Below the pieces are notes generated by a model, which made no database searches, was not told the origin of the DNA, and worked only from the letters and a program-made list of their open reading frames with translations. Shown piece after piece: positions 36,522 through 44,984 of a stretch of DNA of 64,000 nucleotides. The number at the start of each line of letters is the position of its first letter. The first letter of the stretch is position 1. Location of the stretch: NCBI GenBank assembly GCA_003240695.1, contig QFNC01000012.1, positions 1 through 64,000 of the forward strand, in the 5' to 3' direction. The position numbers and the translations under genes were made by a program. Origin of the DNA: Pseudoxanthomonas suwonensis. Its GTDB lineage: Bacteria > Pseudomonadota > Gammaproteobacteria > Xanthomonadales > Xanthomonadaceae.

Positions 36522-36971
36522 TCAGGGGTGTGGCGGCGGCGCGGGCCGGTGTTCCTGCAGCCATTGCCGGCGCTGTTCCGGGGTCATGCCACGCCAGGTG
36601 GTGATGAAAGCGTCGCGCTGCTTGGGCGTCATCCCGCGCGTCAGACGGTAGACGTGCATGGCATGTTCGCGACGCCGCGGCGGCATGCCCTCCCAGCGGC
36701 GCATGCCCTTGCGTGCGGCTGCACGCTGTTCGGGTGTCATCGCATGCCAGCGCCGCGCATGCTGCAGCAACCGCGCACGTTCCTCCGGCGTGCTGTCGTT
36801 CCAGCGCGCACGCTGCGGCGCGATCAGCAGCTCGCGCTGGTCAGAGGTCAGCGCCTCCCAGTCGGGCAGGGATTGCGGTTGAGGTGGCTGCTGCGGCTGG
36901 GCGGCATGCAGCAGCGGCATCCACAGCAGCGCGGTCGACAGGATGGATGACAGCAAGGACAGGCGTCGCAT
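36522..36971 (-). CDS. DUF3106 family exported protein
   Basis: This 149-residue protein has an N-terminal signal (MRRLSLLSSILSTALLWMPLLHAA) followed by a helical domain made of repeated MTPEQR-type turns: LTSDQRELLIAP, STPEERARLLQHARRW, MTPEQRAAARKGMRRW, MTPKQRDAFITTW and MTPEQRRQWLQEH. This is the DUF3106 pattern. It is periplasmic by prediction. The family often sits behind an ECF sigma factor and a DUF3619 gene, as here (6-base gap), which suggests a regulatory or effector role in that unit. Confidence 0.82.
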   Translation of the reverse strand: MRRLSLLSSILSTALLWMPLLHAAQPQQPPQPQSLPDWEALTSDQRELLIAPQRARWNDSTPEERARLLQHARRWHAMTPEQRAAARKGMRRWEGMPPRRREHAMHVYRLTRGMTPKQRDAFITTWRGMTPEQRRQWLQEHRPAPPPHP

Positions 36972-36977
36972 CGAACG

Positions 36978-37355
36978 TCACTCCATCGCCAGCAGGCCGG
37001 CATCATCGGAAGCCAGCCAGGCATAGAAATCGGGATCCACGCCCAGCGCGTCGGCGCTGTCCACATCGACGACTGCAGGCACGGATGACGCCGCGGGCGC
37101 AACGGCCGTGGCCGGCAGCGTGGCATCATCCGAGCGCGGCAGGATCAGCAGGCCCATCGTCAGCGCCAGCAAACCCGCAGCACTGGCCAGCAGCACGCGA
37201 TGGCGAGCCGTCGGCTCCGCCGTCGGGCGCGACGCGGCAGGAAGGGGTTGCAGCCGCGCCTGCAACTGCCAGGGCACGGCCTGTACGGCCTGACGATGCA
37301 GGGCGCGCAGGCGGTCGTCGAATCGGTCCGGGTTGCGGGGCGAGGACATCATCAT
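36978..37355 (-). CDS. DUF3619-like single-pass membrane protein (possible anti-sigma)
   Basis: This 125-residue protein has a charged N-terminus (DRFDDRLRALHRQAV), one membrane helix (about residues 53-75, LLASAAGLLALTMGLLIL) and an extracytoplasmic tail ending LGVDPDFYAWLASDDAGLLAME. This layout matches DUF3619 proteins, which accompany ECF sigma factors and may act as anti-sigma factors. The start at 37355 overlaps the sigma factor stop by ATGA. Confidence 0.7.
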   Translation of the reverse strand: MMMSSPRNPDRFDDRLRALHRQAVQAVPWQLQARLQPLPAASRPTAEPTARHRVLLASAAGLLALTMGLLILPRSDDATLPATAVAPAASSVPAVVDVDSADALGVDPDFYAWLASDDAGLLAME

Positions 37356-37933
37356 TGCCAATCCTTCAGAGAATGCTGCAACGCATGGCGTGCGCGTGAC
37401 AGATGGGTTTTCACCGAGCCCTCGCTGCAGCCCATGATGGCAGCGGTGGTGGCCACGTCCAGCTCCTCCAGCACGCGCAGGGTGAAGGCTTCGCGCTGGC
37501 GGGCCGGCAGGCGGCGCAAGGCATCGGCAATCTGCTGCCAGGCCTGCTGTCCGGCATGCGCGCGTGCCGGATCGGGCGTGGCGGTGTCCCACGCCACGCT
37601 GTCGTCGTCGGGGTCGTGCGGCAGCAGCCAACGCAGGCGGATGCGGTTGCGGCGCTGGATGTCGACGATGCGGCTGCGCAGCACGGTCCAGAACAGCGCC
37701 GGCCATTCGCTGGCCGGGCGGTCGCGGTAGCCCAGCATGCGGGCCATCGCCTCCTGCACGGCGTCCAGGGCGTCGTCGCGGTGGCGCAGGCCGCCTTCGG
37801 CAAACCGGTAGGCGCGCGGACCGATGCCGGCCAGGAAGTCCTGCAGCGTGGCCGGCTCGACCGCGGCGGGACGGTCATCCGCGGCGTCGGGCAGAGCCAT
37901 CGGCGTGTCGGGCAGGGACAACGGGGATTCCAA
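37352..37933 (-). CDS. ECF-type RNA polymerase sigma factor
   Basis: This 193-residue sigma-70 family factor has region 2 (FRTVLRS-like RIVDIQRRNRIR and DDALDAVQEAMARML) and region 4 (LPARQREAFTLRVLEELDVATTAAIMGCSEGSVKTHLSRA). Regions 1 and 3 are absent, as in ECF factors. The start could also be at 37897. It heads a minus-strand trio with a DUF3619-like and a DUF3106 protein, inserted between pntAA and pntAB. Confidence 0.9.
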   Translation of the reverse strand: MESPLSLPDTPMALPDAADDRPAAVEPATLQDFLAGIGPRAYRFAEGGLRHRDDALDAVQEAMARMLGYRDRPASEWPALFWTVLRSRIVDIQRRNRIRLRWLLPHDPDDDSVAWDTATPDPARAHAGQQAWQQIADALRRLPARQREAFTLRVLEELDVATTAAIMGCSEGSVKTHLSRARHALQHSLKDWQ

Positions 37934-38018
37934 AGCGGTGCGGATGCCGGGACGTTGCAGGAAACAACGCCGAAAGCGCCTGGCGGTTGACCGGCATGCG
38001 GCGATGTTCAGGGATGGT

Positions 38019-38024
38019 TATGAT
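38019..38024 (+). promoter_or_regulatory. -10-like box upstream of pntAB
   Basis: TATGAT lies 26 bases before the pntAB ATG, within the 117-base divergent gap to the sigma factor gene. It may let pntAB-pntB be transcribed apart from pntAA. Confidence 0.4.
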
Positions 38025-38050
38025 GCGGGCAATCCAGCGGGGAGCGACCG

Positions 38051-38365
38051 ATGAGCGGCGGGTTCGTGGCACTGTACATCTTCATGCTGGCGGCCATCGC
38101 CGGGCACGTCATCATCTCGCGGGTGCCGGTGATCCTGCACACCCCGCTGATGTCCGGTTCCAATTTCATCCACGGCATCGTTCTGATCGGCGCGATGGTG
38201 GTACTGGGCCATGCCGACACGTTGCTGGAACAGGTGCTGGGCGTGGTGGCGGTGATTTTAGGTGCAGGCAACGCGGCCGGCGGCTACGTGGTGACCGAGC
38301 GCATGCTGGACATGTTCAAGAGTTCGAAGACGCCGGCGAAATCCGCATCGGAGCACCAGCCATGA
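38051..38365 (+). CDS. pntAB: NAD(P) transhydrogenase subunit alpha, part 2 (membrane)
   Basis: This 104-residue protein supplies the PntA membrane helices. Three hydrophobic segments are seen, with ISRVPVILHTPLMSGSNFIHGI typical of the family. Together with PntAA and PntB it forms the proton channel and catalytic complex. A GGAG site precedes the ATG. The stop overlaps the pntB start by ATGA. Confidence 0.95.
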   Translation: MSGGFVALYIFMLAAIAGHVIISRVPVILHTPLMSGSNFIHGIVLIGAMVVLGHADTLLEQVLGVVAVILGAGNAAGGYVVTERMLDMFKSSKTPAKSASEHQP

Positions 38366-39831
38366 CCGAATTGCTCGGCGTTCTGGTCAAGGCCAGCTAC
38401 TTCATCGCAGCCTTGCTGTTTCTGCTGGGCCTGCAGCGGATGAGCACGCCGAAGACCGCGCGCAGCGGCATCCAGTGGGCAGGCGCCGGCATGCTCATCG
38501 CGGTGCTGGCGACATTCCTGATGCCCGGCCTGCACAACCGTCATCTGATGGTGGTCGGCATCGTGCTGGGCGCATTGCCGGCGTGGATCTGGGGCAAGAA
38601 AGTCGCCATTACCGACATGCCGCAGATGGTGGCGCTGTTCAACGGCATGGGCGGTGGCTCGGCGGCGGCGATCGGCGCGGCGGAACTGCTGAATGTTGGC
38701 ACGACGTCGACCAGCTGGAGCCTGCAGAGTGTCTGGAATGGCAGCGATAGCCTGGGATGGGTCAGTCTGCCCACGACAACAACGTCCGGGCATTCGAGCA
38801 CGGCCTTGGCTTTCGCGGCTCTGGGCGGCCTGATCGGTGCGGTCTCGCTGACCGGTTCGGTCATCGCCTGGGCCAAACTGGACGGTCGCATGGACAAGCG
38901 CTACACCTTCCCCGCGCAGCAGGTGTGGAATCTGGCCATTGCGATCGCCGCAGTGGCCGCCGGCCTGCTGGCGTGGTGGACCGGCTGGCTGTTCTTCATT
39001 CTGCTGTTCTTCGGCTTGGCGCTGGCACTGGGCGTGCTCATGACCCTGCCCATCGGCGGCGCGGACATGCCGGTGGTGATCTCGCTGTACAACGCCTTCA
39101 CCGGGCTGGCGGTGGCGTTCGAGGGCTACGTGCTGGGCAACGAGGCGCTGATCATCGCCGGCACCATGGTCGGTGCGGCCGGCCTGCTGCTGACCCGGCT
39201 GATGGCCAAGGCGATGAACCGAAGCATCAGGAACGTGCTGTTCTCCAATTTCGGCGGTGGCGGTGCGGCGGCGCAGGAAATCGCCGGTTTGCAGAAACCC
39301 ATCGACGCCAGCGACGCTGCCGCGCTGATGGCTTACGCCGAGCGCGTGGTGATTGTGCCCGGCTACGGCATGGCCGTGGCGCAGGCGCAGCACAAGGTGT
39401 GGGAACTGACGCAGCGCCTGCAGGAGCGCGGGGTGAAGGTGAAATTCGCCATCCATCCGGTCGCCGGGCGCATGCCGGGCGACATGAACGTGCTGCTGGC
39501 CGAGGCCGGCGTGCCCTACGACCTGATCGCCGACATGGACGATATCAACCCCGAGTTCGCCAACACCGACGTGTCGCTGGTGATCGGCGCCAACGACGTG
39601 GTGAATCCGGTGGCGAAGACCGACCCGGCCAGCCCGATCTACGGCATGCCGATTCTGGACGTGGTGAATTCGAAGAACACCATCGTGATGAAGCGCGGCA
39701 AGGGCACCGGGTTCGCCGGCATCGAGAATGCGCTGTTCTATGCCGACAACACGCGCATGCTGTATGGCGACGGCGCGGAAATGGCCAGCGCGCTGGTGAG
39801 CGAATTGAAGGCACTCGACGGCGGGCACTGA
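38362..39831 (+). CDS. pntB: NAD(P) transhydrogenase subunit beta
   Basis: PntB (489 residues) has eight or nine membrane helices followed by the NADP(H)-binding domain (dIII) with VIVPGYGMAVAQAQHKVWEL and GANDVVNPVAKTDP. The membrane part includes FNGMGGGSAAAIGAAELL. It is translationally coupled to pntAB. The complex sits in the inner membrane and supplies NADPH. Confidence 0.97.
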   Translation: MTELLGVLVKASYFIAALLFLLGLQRMSTPKTARSGIQWAGAGMLIAVLATFLMPGLHNRHLMVVGIVLGALPAWIWGKKVAITDMPQMVALFNGMGGGSAAAIGAAELLNVGTTSTSWSLQSVWNGSDSLGWVSLPTTTTSGHSSTALAFAALGGLIGAVSLTGSVIAWAKLDGRMDKRYTFPAQQVWNLAIAIAAVAAGLLAWWTGWLFFILLFFGLALALGVLMTLPIGGADMPVVISLYNAFTGLAVAFEGYVLGNEALIIAGTMVGAAGLLLTRLMAKAMNRSIRNVLFSNFGGGGAAAQEIAGLQKPIDASDAAALMAYAERVVIVPGYGMAVAQAQHKVWELTQRLQERGVKVKFAIHPVAGRMPGDMNVLLAEAGVPYDLIADMDDINPEFANTDVSLVIGANDVVNPVAKTDPASPIYGMPILDVVNSKNTIVMKRGKGTGFAGIENALFYADNTRMLYGDGAEMASALVSELKALDGGH

Positions 39832-39878
39832 GGGCAACCCGCGCCCGCCCGGTCGCACCGTGTGGCGATGCGGCGCGG

Positions 39879-40343
39879 TCAGCGGTCCCGTGGCTGCACC
39901 GGTGGCAGGCTCCAGACCCTGCCCAGCCAGGCCGCCACCACCAGACCGATGCCCAGCCAGGCCAGGTCGGCCGGCGTGTTGGCCAGTGCGATCAGCGTGC
40001 GCGCGTGCTGGCTGCCCAGGCGCTGCAGCGCTTCCAGCGTGGGCATGCCCACCGAATAGCCCATCTGGCTGCCGGCGATCCACCAGTTCGCCAGCACCAC
40101 GGCCAGACCGGTGGCGAGTACCGCGATCGCTGCCCGCGCCCAGCCGGGGCGCATCTGCGCCATGCGCAGCAGGAACACCGCATCCACAGCCGCCACGATC
40201 GCCATCCAGCTGCACTGGCGCATGATCGCCAGCGCCAGCAGGGTCCAGGCGGCCGCGAAACCGGCCATGCCTGCCACCAGTAACAGGCCGGAAAACCACG
40301 GCTTGGGCTGCAGGATGCGCGGGACGATCCGGGTCGATGGCAT
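39879..40343 (-). CDS. Conserved membrane protein, unknown function
   Basis: This protein of 154 residues has about four hydrophobic helices (residues about 17-38, 44-60, 68-88 and 126-143) and a loop GSQMGYSVGMPTLEALQRLG between the third and fourth. I do not recognise the family. The ATG at 40343 begins MPSTRIVPRILQPKP. A longer frame upstream runs antisense through sufT and is not credible. It converges on pntB with a 47-base gap. Confidence 0.6.
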   Translation of the reverse strand: MPSTRIVPRILQPKPWFSGLLLVAGMAGFAAAWTLLALAIMRQCSWMAIVAAVDAVFLLRMAQMRPGWARAAIAVLATGLAVVLANWWIAGSQMGYSVGMPTLEALQRLGSQHARTLIALANTPADLAWLGIGLVVAAWLGRVWSLPPVQPRDR

Positions 40344-40454
40344 GGGGCGAATTCGAAGGTGCAGCGCGACAGGATACCGGCTCGCGCGCCCCTGCACAGC
40401 CTGCCGGTCATGCTGGCGGTACACTGGCCGCTTTCCTCGTGCGAGCCGACGGCG

Positions 40455-41012
40455 ATGTATTCCCGCAGCAGCGAACCGGTGCGCTTCGAACGCGACTGCC
40501 AGGCCGTGCTGGTTCCGCAGGGCGAGGCGGTCACCTTGCCTGCGGGCAGCATCGGCTACATCACCCAGTCGCTGGGCGGCAGCTTCACCGTGTTCGTGGA
40601 AGGCAACCTGATGCGCATCGCCGGCAAGGATGCGGACGCCATCGGCAAGACCCCGCCGCAGGCGATCGAGCTGCCCACCGGCGCCGGCGATGCCGACGTG
40701 GAAAAACTGGTGTGGCAGCAGCTGCGTACCTGCTTCGATCCGGAAATCCCGATCAACATCGTCGAGCTGGGGCTGGTGTATGCAGCCGAGGTGCTGCCGC
40801 ATCCGCAACGCCCCGGAGATCGGCTGGTCGAGGTGCGCATGACCCTGACCGCTCCGGGCTGCGGCATGGGCGAGATTCTGGTGGATGACGTGCGCAACAA
40901 GCTGGAAGCGATTCCCACCGTGGCCGAGGCCGACGTGGAACTGGTGTTCGACCCGCCGTGGAACCGCAGCATGATGAGCGAAGCCGCACGCCTGGAAACC
41001 GGCATGTTCTGA
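40455..41012 (+). CDS. sufT: Putative Fe-S cluster assembly protein SufT
   Basis: This 185-residue protein has an N-terminal beta-rich region and a C-terminal MIP18/DUF59 domain with CFDPEIPINIVELGLVYAAE and LTAPGCGMGEILVDDV, including the conserved cysteine. SufT aids Fe-S cluster maturation of target proteins, and other suf genes are not in the window. I place the start at 40455 (MYSRSSEPVRF). The longer frame upstream is nonconserved. Confidence 0.88.
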   Translation: MYSRSSEPVRFERDCQAVLVPQGEAVTLPAGSIGYITQSLGGSFTVFVEGNLMRIAGKDADAIGKTPPQAIELPTGAGDADVEKLVWQQLRTCFDPEIPINIVELGLVYAAEVLPHPQRPGDRLVEVRMTLTAPGCGMGEILVDDVRNKLEAIPTVAEADVELVFDPPWNRSMMSEAARLETGMF

Positions 41013-41232
41013 ATCGGCCGGGCAATGGCCTGCCCCCGTTTGTCGAAAAGCGTGACGCCGGTTGCCATTGCCTCCTTGCGTTCACGCGGGATTCCGGTTT
41101 AGCGTCGGCAGCGTGTCGCGGCATATTGGAGTTGCGTGCCACATCCAGTGCCTGGGCCGAGTGATCGATTCGGTTCAGGCAGCGCCCGCCTTGTTGGCGG
41201 CCATTCCCCCTTCGAGCAGGAATTCGCGCCTC

Positions 41233-43332
41233 ATGAAAACACCCCCGTCGTCGTTCCGCCGGCATGCGCTCGCCGCTGCCACCTCCCTTGCCCTGCTGTC
41301 GATCGCCGGCAGCGGCATCGCCGCCGAGCGCCTGAACCTGAGTGGCCTGCAGAACCAGGACACGCAGCAGTTCGACCAGTTCATCGTCAAGTACAAGGCC
41401 GGGACGGCCGAGCGCAGCGATGCCAGCCGCGTCGGCCCGGCATTGCAGCGTGCGGCCGCCGGGCGTCTGCCGCAGCGGGTGCAGGTGAATCACCTGCGTC
41501 GCATGGCCGTGGGCGCCGAGGTGGTGAAGGCCAACCGCAAGCTGTCGCGTGCCGAAGCCGAACAGTTCATGCGCGCCATCGCCGCAGATCCGAGCGTGGA
41601 ATACGTGGAAGTCGACATCATCCTCAAGCCCACCTGGACGCCGAACGATCCGAATTATTCGCAGCAGTGGGGCTATCACGACAGCGACGCCGGCATCCGC
41701 GCCAACGAGGCCTGGGACGTGACCAAAGGCGCCGGCAGCGTGGTGGCCGTGCTGGATACCGGCATCACCAACCACAGCGACCTGAATGCGAACGTGCTGC
41801 CCGGTTACGACTTCATCACCGATGCCACCACCGCCGGCGACGGCAACGGCCGCGACAGCGATGCCAGCGATCCGGGCGATACCTACCAAGGGCAGCCGTC
41901 CAGCTGGCACGGTACCCACGTGGCCGGCACCGTGGCCGCCGTGACCGGCAACGGCAAGGGCGTGGCCGGTACAGCACCGGAGGCGAAGATCGTGCCTGTG
42001 CGCGTGCTGGGCAAGGGCGGCGGCTCGCTGTCGGACATCGCCGATGCCATCGTCTGGGCGTCCGGCGGGACGGTCAGCGGCGTGCCGGCCAATGCCAATC
42101 CGGCCGAGGTGATCAACCTCAGCCTGGGCGGCGGCGGCAGCTGCAGCAGCACCTTCCAGAACGCGATCAACACGGCCGTGTCCCGCGGGTCCACGCTGGT
42201 GATCGCGGCCGGCAACGACAACAGCAACGTGTCCGGTGCGGTGCCTGCCAACTGCAACAACGTGATCGCCGTCGGTTCCATCACCAGCACCGGTGCGCGC
42301 TCCAGCTTCTCCAATTATGGCGCCCTGGTGGACATTGCCGCTCCGGGTTCCAGCATCATGTCCACGCTGAATGCCGGCAGCAGCGGTCCCACCACCGAGT
42401 CGTATGCTTCGTACAGCGGTACTTCGATGGCCACTCCGCACGTGGCCGGCGTGGTGGCGTTGGTGCAGGCGCGTTCGGCCACGCCGAAAACCCCGGCGGA
42501 AATCGAGGCCCTGCTGAAGAGCACGGCGCGTGCGTTCCCGTCCACCCCGTCGCAGCCGATCGGCGCCGGCATCGTCGATGCCAAGGCTGCGGTGGATGCT
42601 GCAGCCGGTGGTACCCCGCCGCCTCCGCCGCCCCCGCCGCCGCCACCCCCGCCGCCGTCCGGTGGCACGCTGACCAAGGGCGTTGCGGTGACCGGCCTGT
42701 CGGCCTCCGCCGGCAATTCGGTGAACTACACCCTGGCCGTGCCGTCGGGTGCATCGAATCTGGTCTTCAACCTGTCCGGCGGTACCGGCGACGCCGACAT
42801 GTACGTGAAGTTCGGCAGTGCCCCCACCGATTCGTCGTACGACTGCCGGCCCTACAAGGCGGGCAACGCGGAAAGCTGCACCTTCGCCGCGCCGACTGCC
42901 GGCACCTACTACGTGCGGGTGAAGGCGTATACGGCATTCTCCGGCCTCAGCCTGGTCGGCGACTACCAGACCGGCGGCGGTGGCGGCGGCCCGCAGACCT
43001 ACAGCAACGGCACCGACGTGACCATCAGCGACCGTGCCACGGTCAGCAGTCCGATTGCCGTATCCGGCCGCAGCGGCAATGCACCCAGCAACGCCCAGGT
43101 CGCGGTGGACATCCGCCACACCTACCGCGGCGACCTCAAGGTCGACCTGGTGGCGCCGGACGGCTCGCTGTACAACATCACCAACCGCAGTGGCGGCAGC
43201 GCCGACAATGTCACCGGCACGTACACCTTCAACCTGTCCAGCGAACCGTTGAACGGCACCTGGAAGCTGCAGGTATACGATGGCGCAGGCGGCGATACCG
43301 GTTACATCAACAACTGGAGCATCACGTTCTGA
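41233..43332 (+). CDS. Secreted S8 family serine peptidase with PPC and P domains
   Basis: This is a 699-residue subtilase. A signal peptide (about residues 1-31) is followed by an I9-like propeptide, then the catalytic domain with Asp near residue 174 (AVLDTGI), His 226 (WHGTHVAG) and Ser 398 (YSGTSMATPHVAG). A run of 14 prolines (residues 462-475) links to a PPC (bacterial pre-peptidase C-terminal) domain (GGTGDADMYVKFG) and a C-terminal P (proprotein-convertase) domain (HTYRGDLKVDLVAPDG and NWSITF). This is the architecture of extracellular proteases secreted by the type II system in Xanthomonadaceae. A strong terminator follows. Confidence 0.95.
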   Translation: MKTPPSSFRRHALAAATSLALLSIAGSGIAAERLNLSGLQNQDTQQFDQFIVKYKAGTAERSDASRVGPALQRAAAGRLPQRVQVNHLRRMAVGAEVVKANRKLSRAEAEQFMRAIAADPSVEYVEVDIILKPTWTPNDPNYSQQWGYHDSDAGIRANEAWDVTKGAGSVVAVLDTGITNHSDLNANVLPGYDFITDATTAGDGNGRDSDASDPGDTYQGQPSSWHGTHVAGTVAAVTGNGKGVAGTAPEAKIVPVRVLGKGGGSLSDIADAIVWASGGTVSGVPANANPAEVINLSLGGGGSCSSTFQNAINTAVSRGSTLVIAAGNDNSNVSGAVPANCNNVIAVGSITSTGARSSFSNYGALVDIAAPGSSIMSTLNAGSSGPTTESYASYSGTSMATPHVAGVVALVQARSATPKTPAEIEALLKSTARAFPSTPSQPIGAGIVDAKAAVDAAAGGTPPPPPPPPPPPPPPSGGTLTKGVAVTGLSASAGNSVNYTLAVPSGASNLVFNLSGGTGDADMYVKFGSAPTDSSYDCRPYKAGNAESCTFAAPTAGTYYVRVKAYTAFSGLSLVGDYQTGGGGGGPQTYSNGTDVTISDRATVSSPIAVSGRSGNAPSNAQVAVDIRHTYRGDLKVDLVAPDGSLYNITNRSGGSADNVTGTYTFNLSSEPLNGTWKLQVYDGAGGDTGYINNWSITF

Positions 43333-43353
43333 TGCGTGGTTGATCCGGGAACG

Positions 43354-43388
43354 AAGAACCCCGGCCTGGCCGGGGTTCTTTTTTTGCT
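43354..43388 (+). terminator. Rho-independent terminator after the subtilase gene
   Basis: AAGAACCCCGGC (43354-43365) pairs with GCCGGGGTTCTT (43369-43380), followed by a long T run. It may also work weakly for the convergent asparaginase gene. Confidence 0.93.
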
Positions 43389-43410
43389 TGGCGGATGCCG
43401 ATGGCTGGAT

Positions 43411-43899
43411 TCAGTCGGCCGCTTCGAAACGATTGGCGGCCACGTTCTTGCGCACCCGGGATGGATCCCACACCCGGCCGTTCATGGCGATGTACACGCC
43501 CGGCGGCAGCGATTGCACCGCACCCACCGCAGTGCCGATGTTGAACTCCGCATCCGAGCCGCGGAAGCGGGCCGGATTCAAAGCGCCGGTCAGCACGATG
43601 GTCCTGTCGGCAAGATCGCCGAGCGCACGGGCCGTGTCGACCATGGTGTCGGTGCCGTGGGTGATCAGCACGTGCCGCTGCGGCTGTGCGGCGATCGCGG
43701 CCCGGATCAGTGCGCGGTCCTCTTCGCCGATGTGCAGCGAGTCCTTGCGCATGATGCCGATCACGCGGAAACGGAATGCCACGCCCAGTTCCTCGAGGAT
43801 GCGGCCGATCTGCGGCTCGCCCACCTGGAAGTCGGACTTGTCGTCGAAATACACCTTGTCGATGGTGCCGCCGGTGGTGACGATCAGAAGCTCGTCCAT
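43411..43899 (-). CDS. Single-domain asparaginase-like protein
   Basis: This 162-residue protein covers only the N-terminal domain of type I/II L-asparaginases. TTGGTIDKVYFDD at the N-terminus holds the first catalytic threonine (near T12), and VLITHGTDTMVDTARAL holds the second Thr-Asp pair. The C-terminal domain of about 150 residues is missing, yet the frame ends cleanly with no trace of it downstream. Such short proteins are widespread in proteobacteria, with unclear activity. A candidate promoter with a C8 tract lies just upstream. Confidence 0.85.
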   Translation of the reverse strand: MDELLIVTTGGTIDKVYFDDKSDFQVGEPQIGRILEELGVAFRFRVIGIMRKDSLHIGEEDRALIRAAIAAQPQRHVLITHGTDTMVDTARALGDLADRTIVLTGALNPARFRGSDAEFNIGTAVGAVQSLPPGVYIAMNGRVWDPSRVRKNVAANRFEAAD

Positions 43900-43929
43900 C
43901 GTCCATCCTGATGTTGAAGTCGATGCGGC

Positions 43930-43956
43930 AGTATAGAAGGAGGGGGGGGCGTTCAA
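43930..43956 (-). promoter_or_regulatory. Candidate promoter with C8 tract for the asparaginase-like gene
   Basis: On the minus strand TTGAAC (43956-43951) and TATACT (43935-43930) are separated by 15 bases containing eight consecutive C. The -35 overlaps the stop codon of the DUF2069 gene. The leader to the ATG is about 25 bases and includes AGGATGG as ribosome-binding site. Confidence 0.5.
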
Positions 43957-44285
43957 TCCGGATGGCGCCTGGCCTGCCGCGCGCGCACTCCCGGCAGGCA
44001 GGCCTGCCAGACCACCCACAGCGACAGTGCCGTCACCGCCAGTGCCGGCAGGCGCTCCGGTGGGCGGCTCCAGGCCACCATCACCCCGTGGCTGAACCAC
44101 AGCAGCGCGATCATGCCCGTCCAGAACAGCAGGTATCGCCCGCTGGAACGATGGCTGCGCCAGGCCAGCAGAAACGGTGGCAGGGCGAACACCAACGCCG
44201 CCACCGCATCGCGCTGCCACCCGAACCACAGTGCGTAGGTGATGGCGAGCGCCGACAGCGCCACGGTCAGCCAGCGCAACGTCAT
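43953..44285 (-). CDS. DUF2069 family membrane protein
   Basis: This 110-residue inner-membrane protein has four predicted helices. LLFWTGMIALLWFSHGVMVAWSRP is the family core, and it has a short basic tail. Function is unknown. DUF2069 genes often stand next to wrbA in gammaproteobacteria, as here. Its start overlaps the wrbA stop by ATGA. Confidence 0.88.
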   Translation of the reverse strand: MTLRWLTVALSALAITYALWFGWQRDAVAALVFALPPFLLAWRSHRSSGRYLLFWTGMIALLWFSHGVMVAWSRPPERLPALAVTALSLWVVWQACLPGVRARQARRHPD

Positions 44286-44878
44286 GGCCCCGCCAATCGT
44301 CGTGCGAGTGTCGCAACACGCCGGCCCAGCGCCCGCGCCAGCACGGTTTCCTCCTCGCTGGGCTGTGGATCGTCATGCGGGCCGGCAACATGGCTGGCAC
44401 CGTAGGGCGTGCCACCGCTGCGGGTGCTGGACAGCAACGGTTCGGTGAAGGGAATGCCGGCGATCACGCAGCCGTGGTGCAGCAGCGGCACCAGCATGGT
44501 CAGCAGGGTGGATTCCTGGCCGCCGTGCTGGGTACCGGTGGACGTGAACACCGCCGCCGGCTTGTCCACCAGCAGGCCGCTGGCCCATTGCGCACCCAGC
44601 CCGTCCAGAAAATGCTTCATCGGCGCGGCCATGTTGCCGAAGCGGGTGGGACTGCCCAGGATCAGGCCGCTGCAGGCATCGAGATCGGCAGCCTCGACAT
44701 AGGGCGCGCCCTCGTCGGGCACGGCCGGTGCGGCGGGCTGAGTGATGGCGGTCACCGACGGCACGCTGCGCAACCGCGCCGATGCGCCCGGGACTTCCTC
44801 CACGCCGCGCGCGATGTGCCGGGCCAGACGGGCCACGGATCCGCCGCGGCTGTAATAGACGATCAGGATCTGGGTCAT
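44282..44878 (-). CDS. wrbA: NAD(P)H:quinone oxidoreductase WrbA
   Basis: WrbA is a tetrameric FMN flavoprotein that reduces quinones by two electrons. The 198-residue sequence has the flavodoxin phosphate loop VYYSRGGSVARLA, GSPTRFGNMAAPMKHFLDG and STGTQHGGQESTLLTM. It is coupled to DUF2069 downstream and divergent from yihY. Confidence 0.95.
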   Translation of the reverse strand: MTQILIVYYSRGGSVARLARHIARGVEEVPGASARLRSVPSVTAITQPAAPAVPDEGAPYVEAADLDACSGLILGSPTRFGNMAAPMKHFLDGLGAQWASGLLVDKPAAVFTSTGTQHGGQESTLLTMLVPLLHHGCVIAGIPFTEPLLSSTRSGGTPYGASHVAGPHDDPQPSEEETVLARALGRRVATLARRLAGP

Positions 44879-44984
44879 GCGTGCGGGGCAGTGCCTGCAA
44901 GGCGGATCGGTGCCGCGGGGATACCAGCATGCCACGGCTGCTCCCGATTCGAGTGCCGGTGGCCGGGGCTGGTACCCTGTGTCG

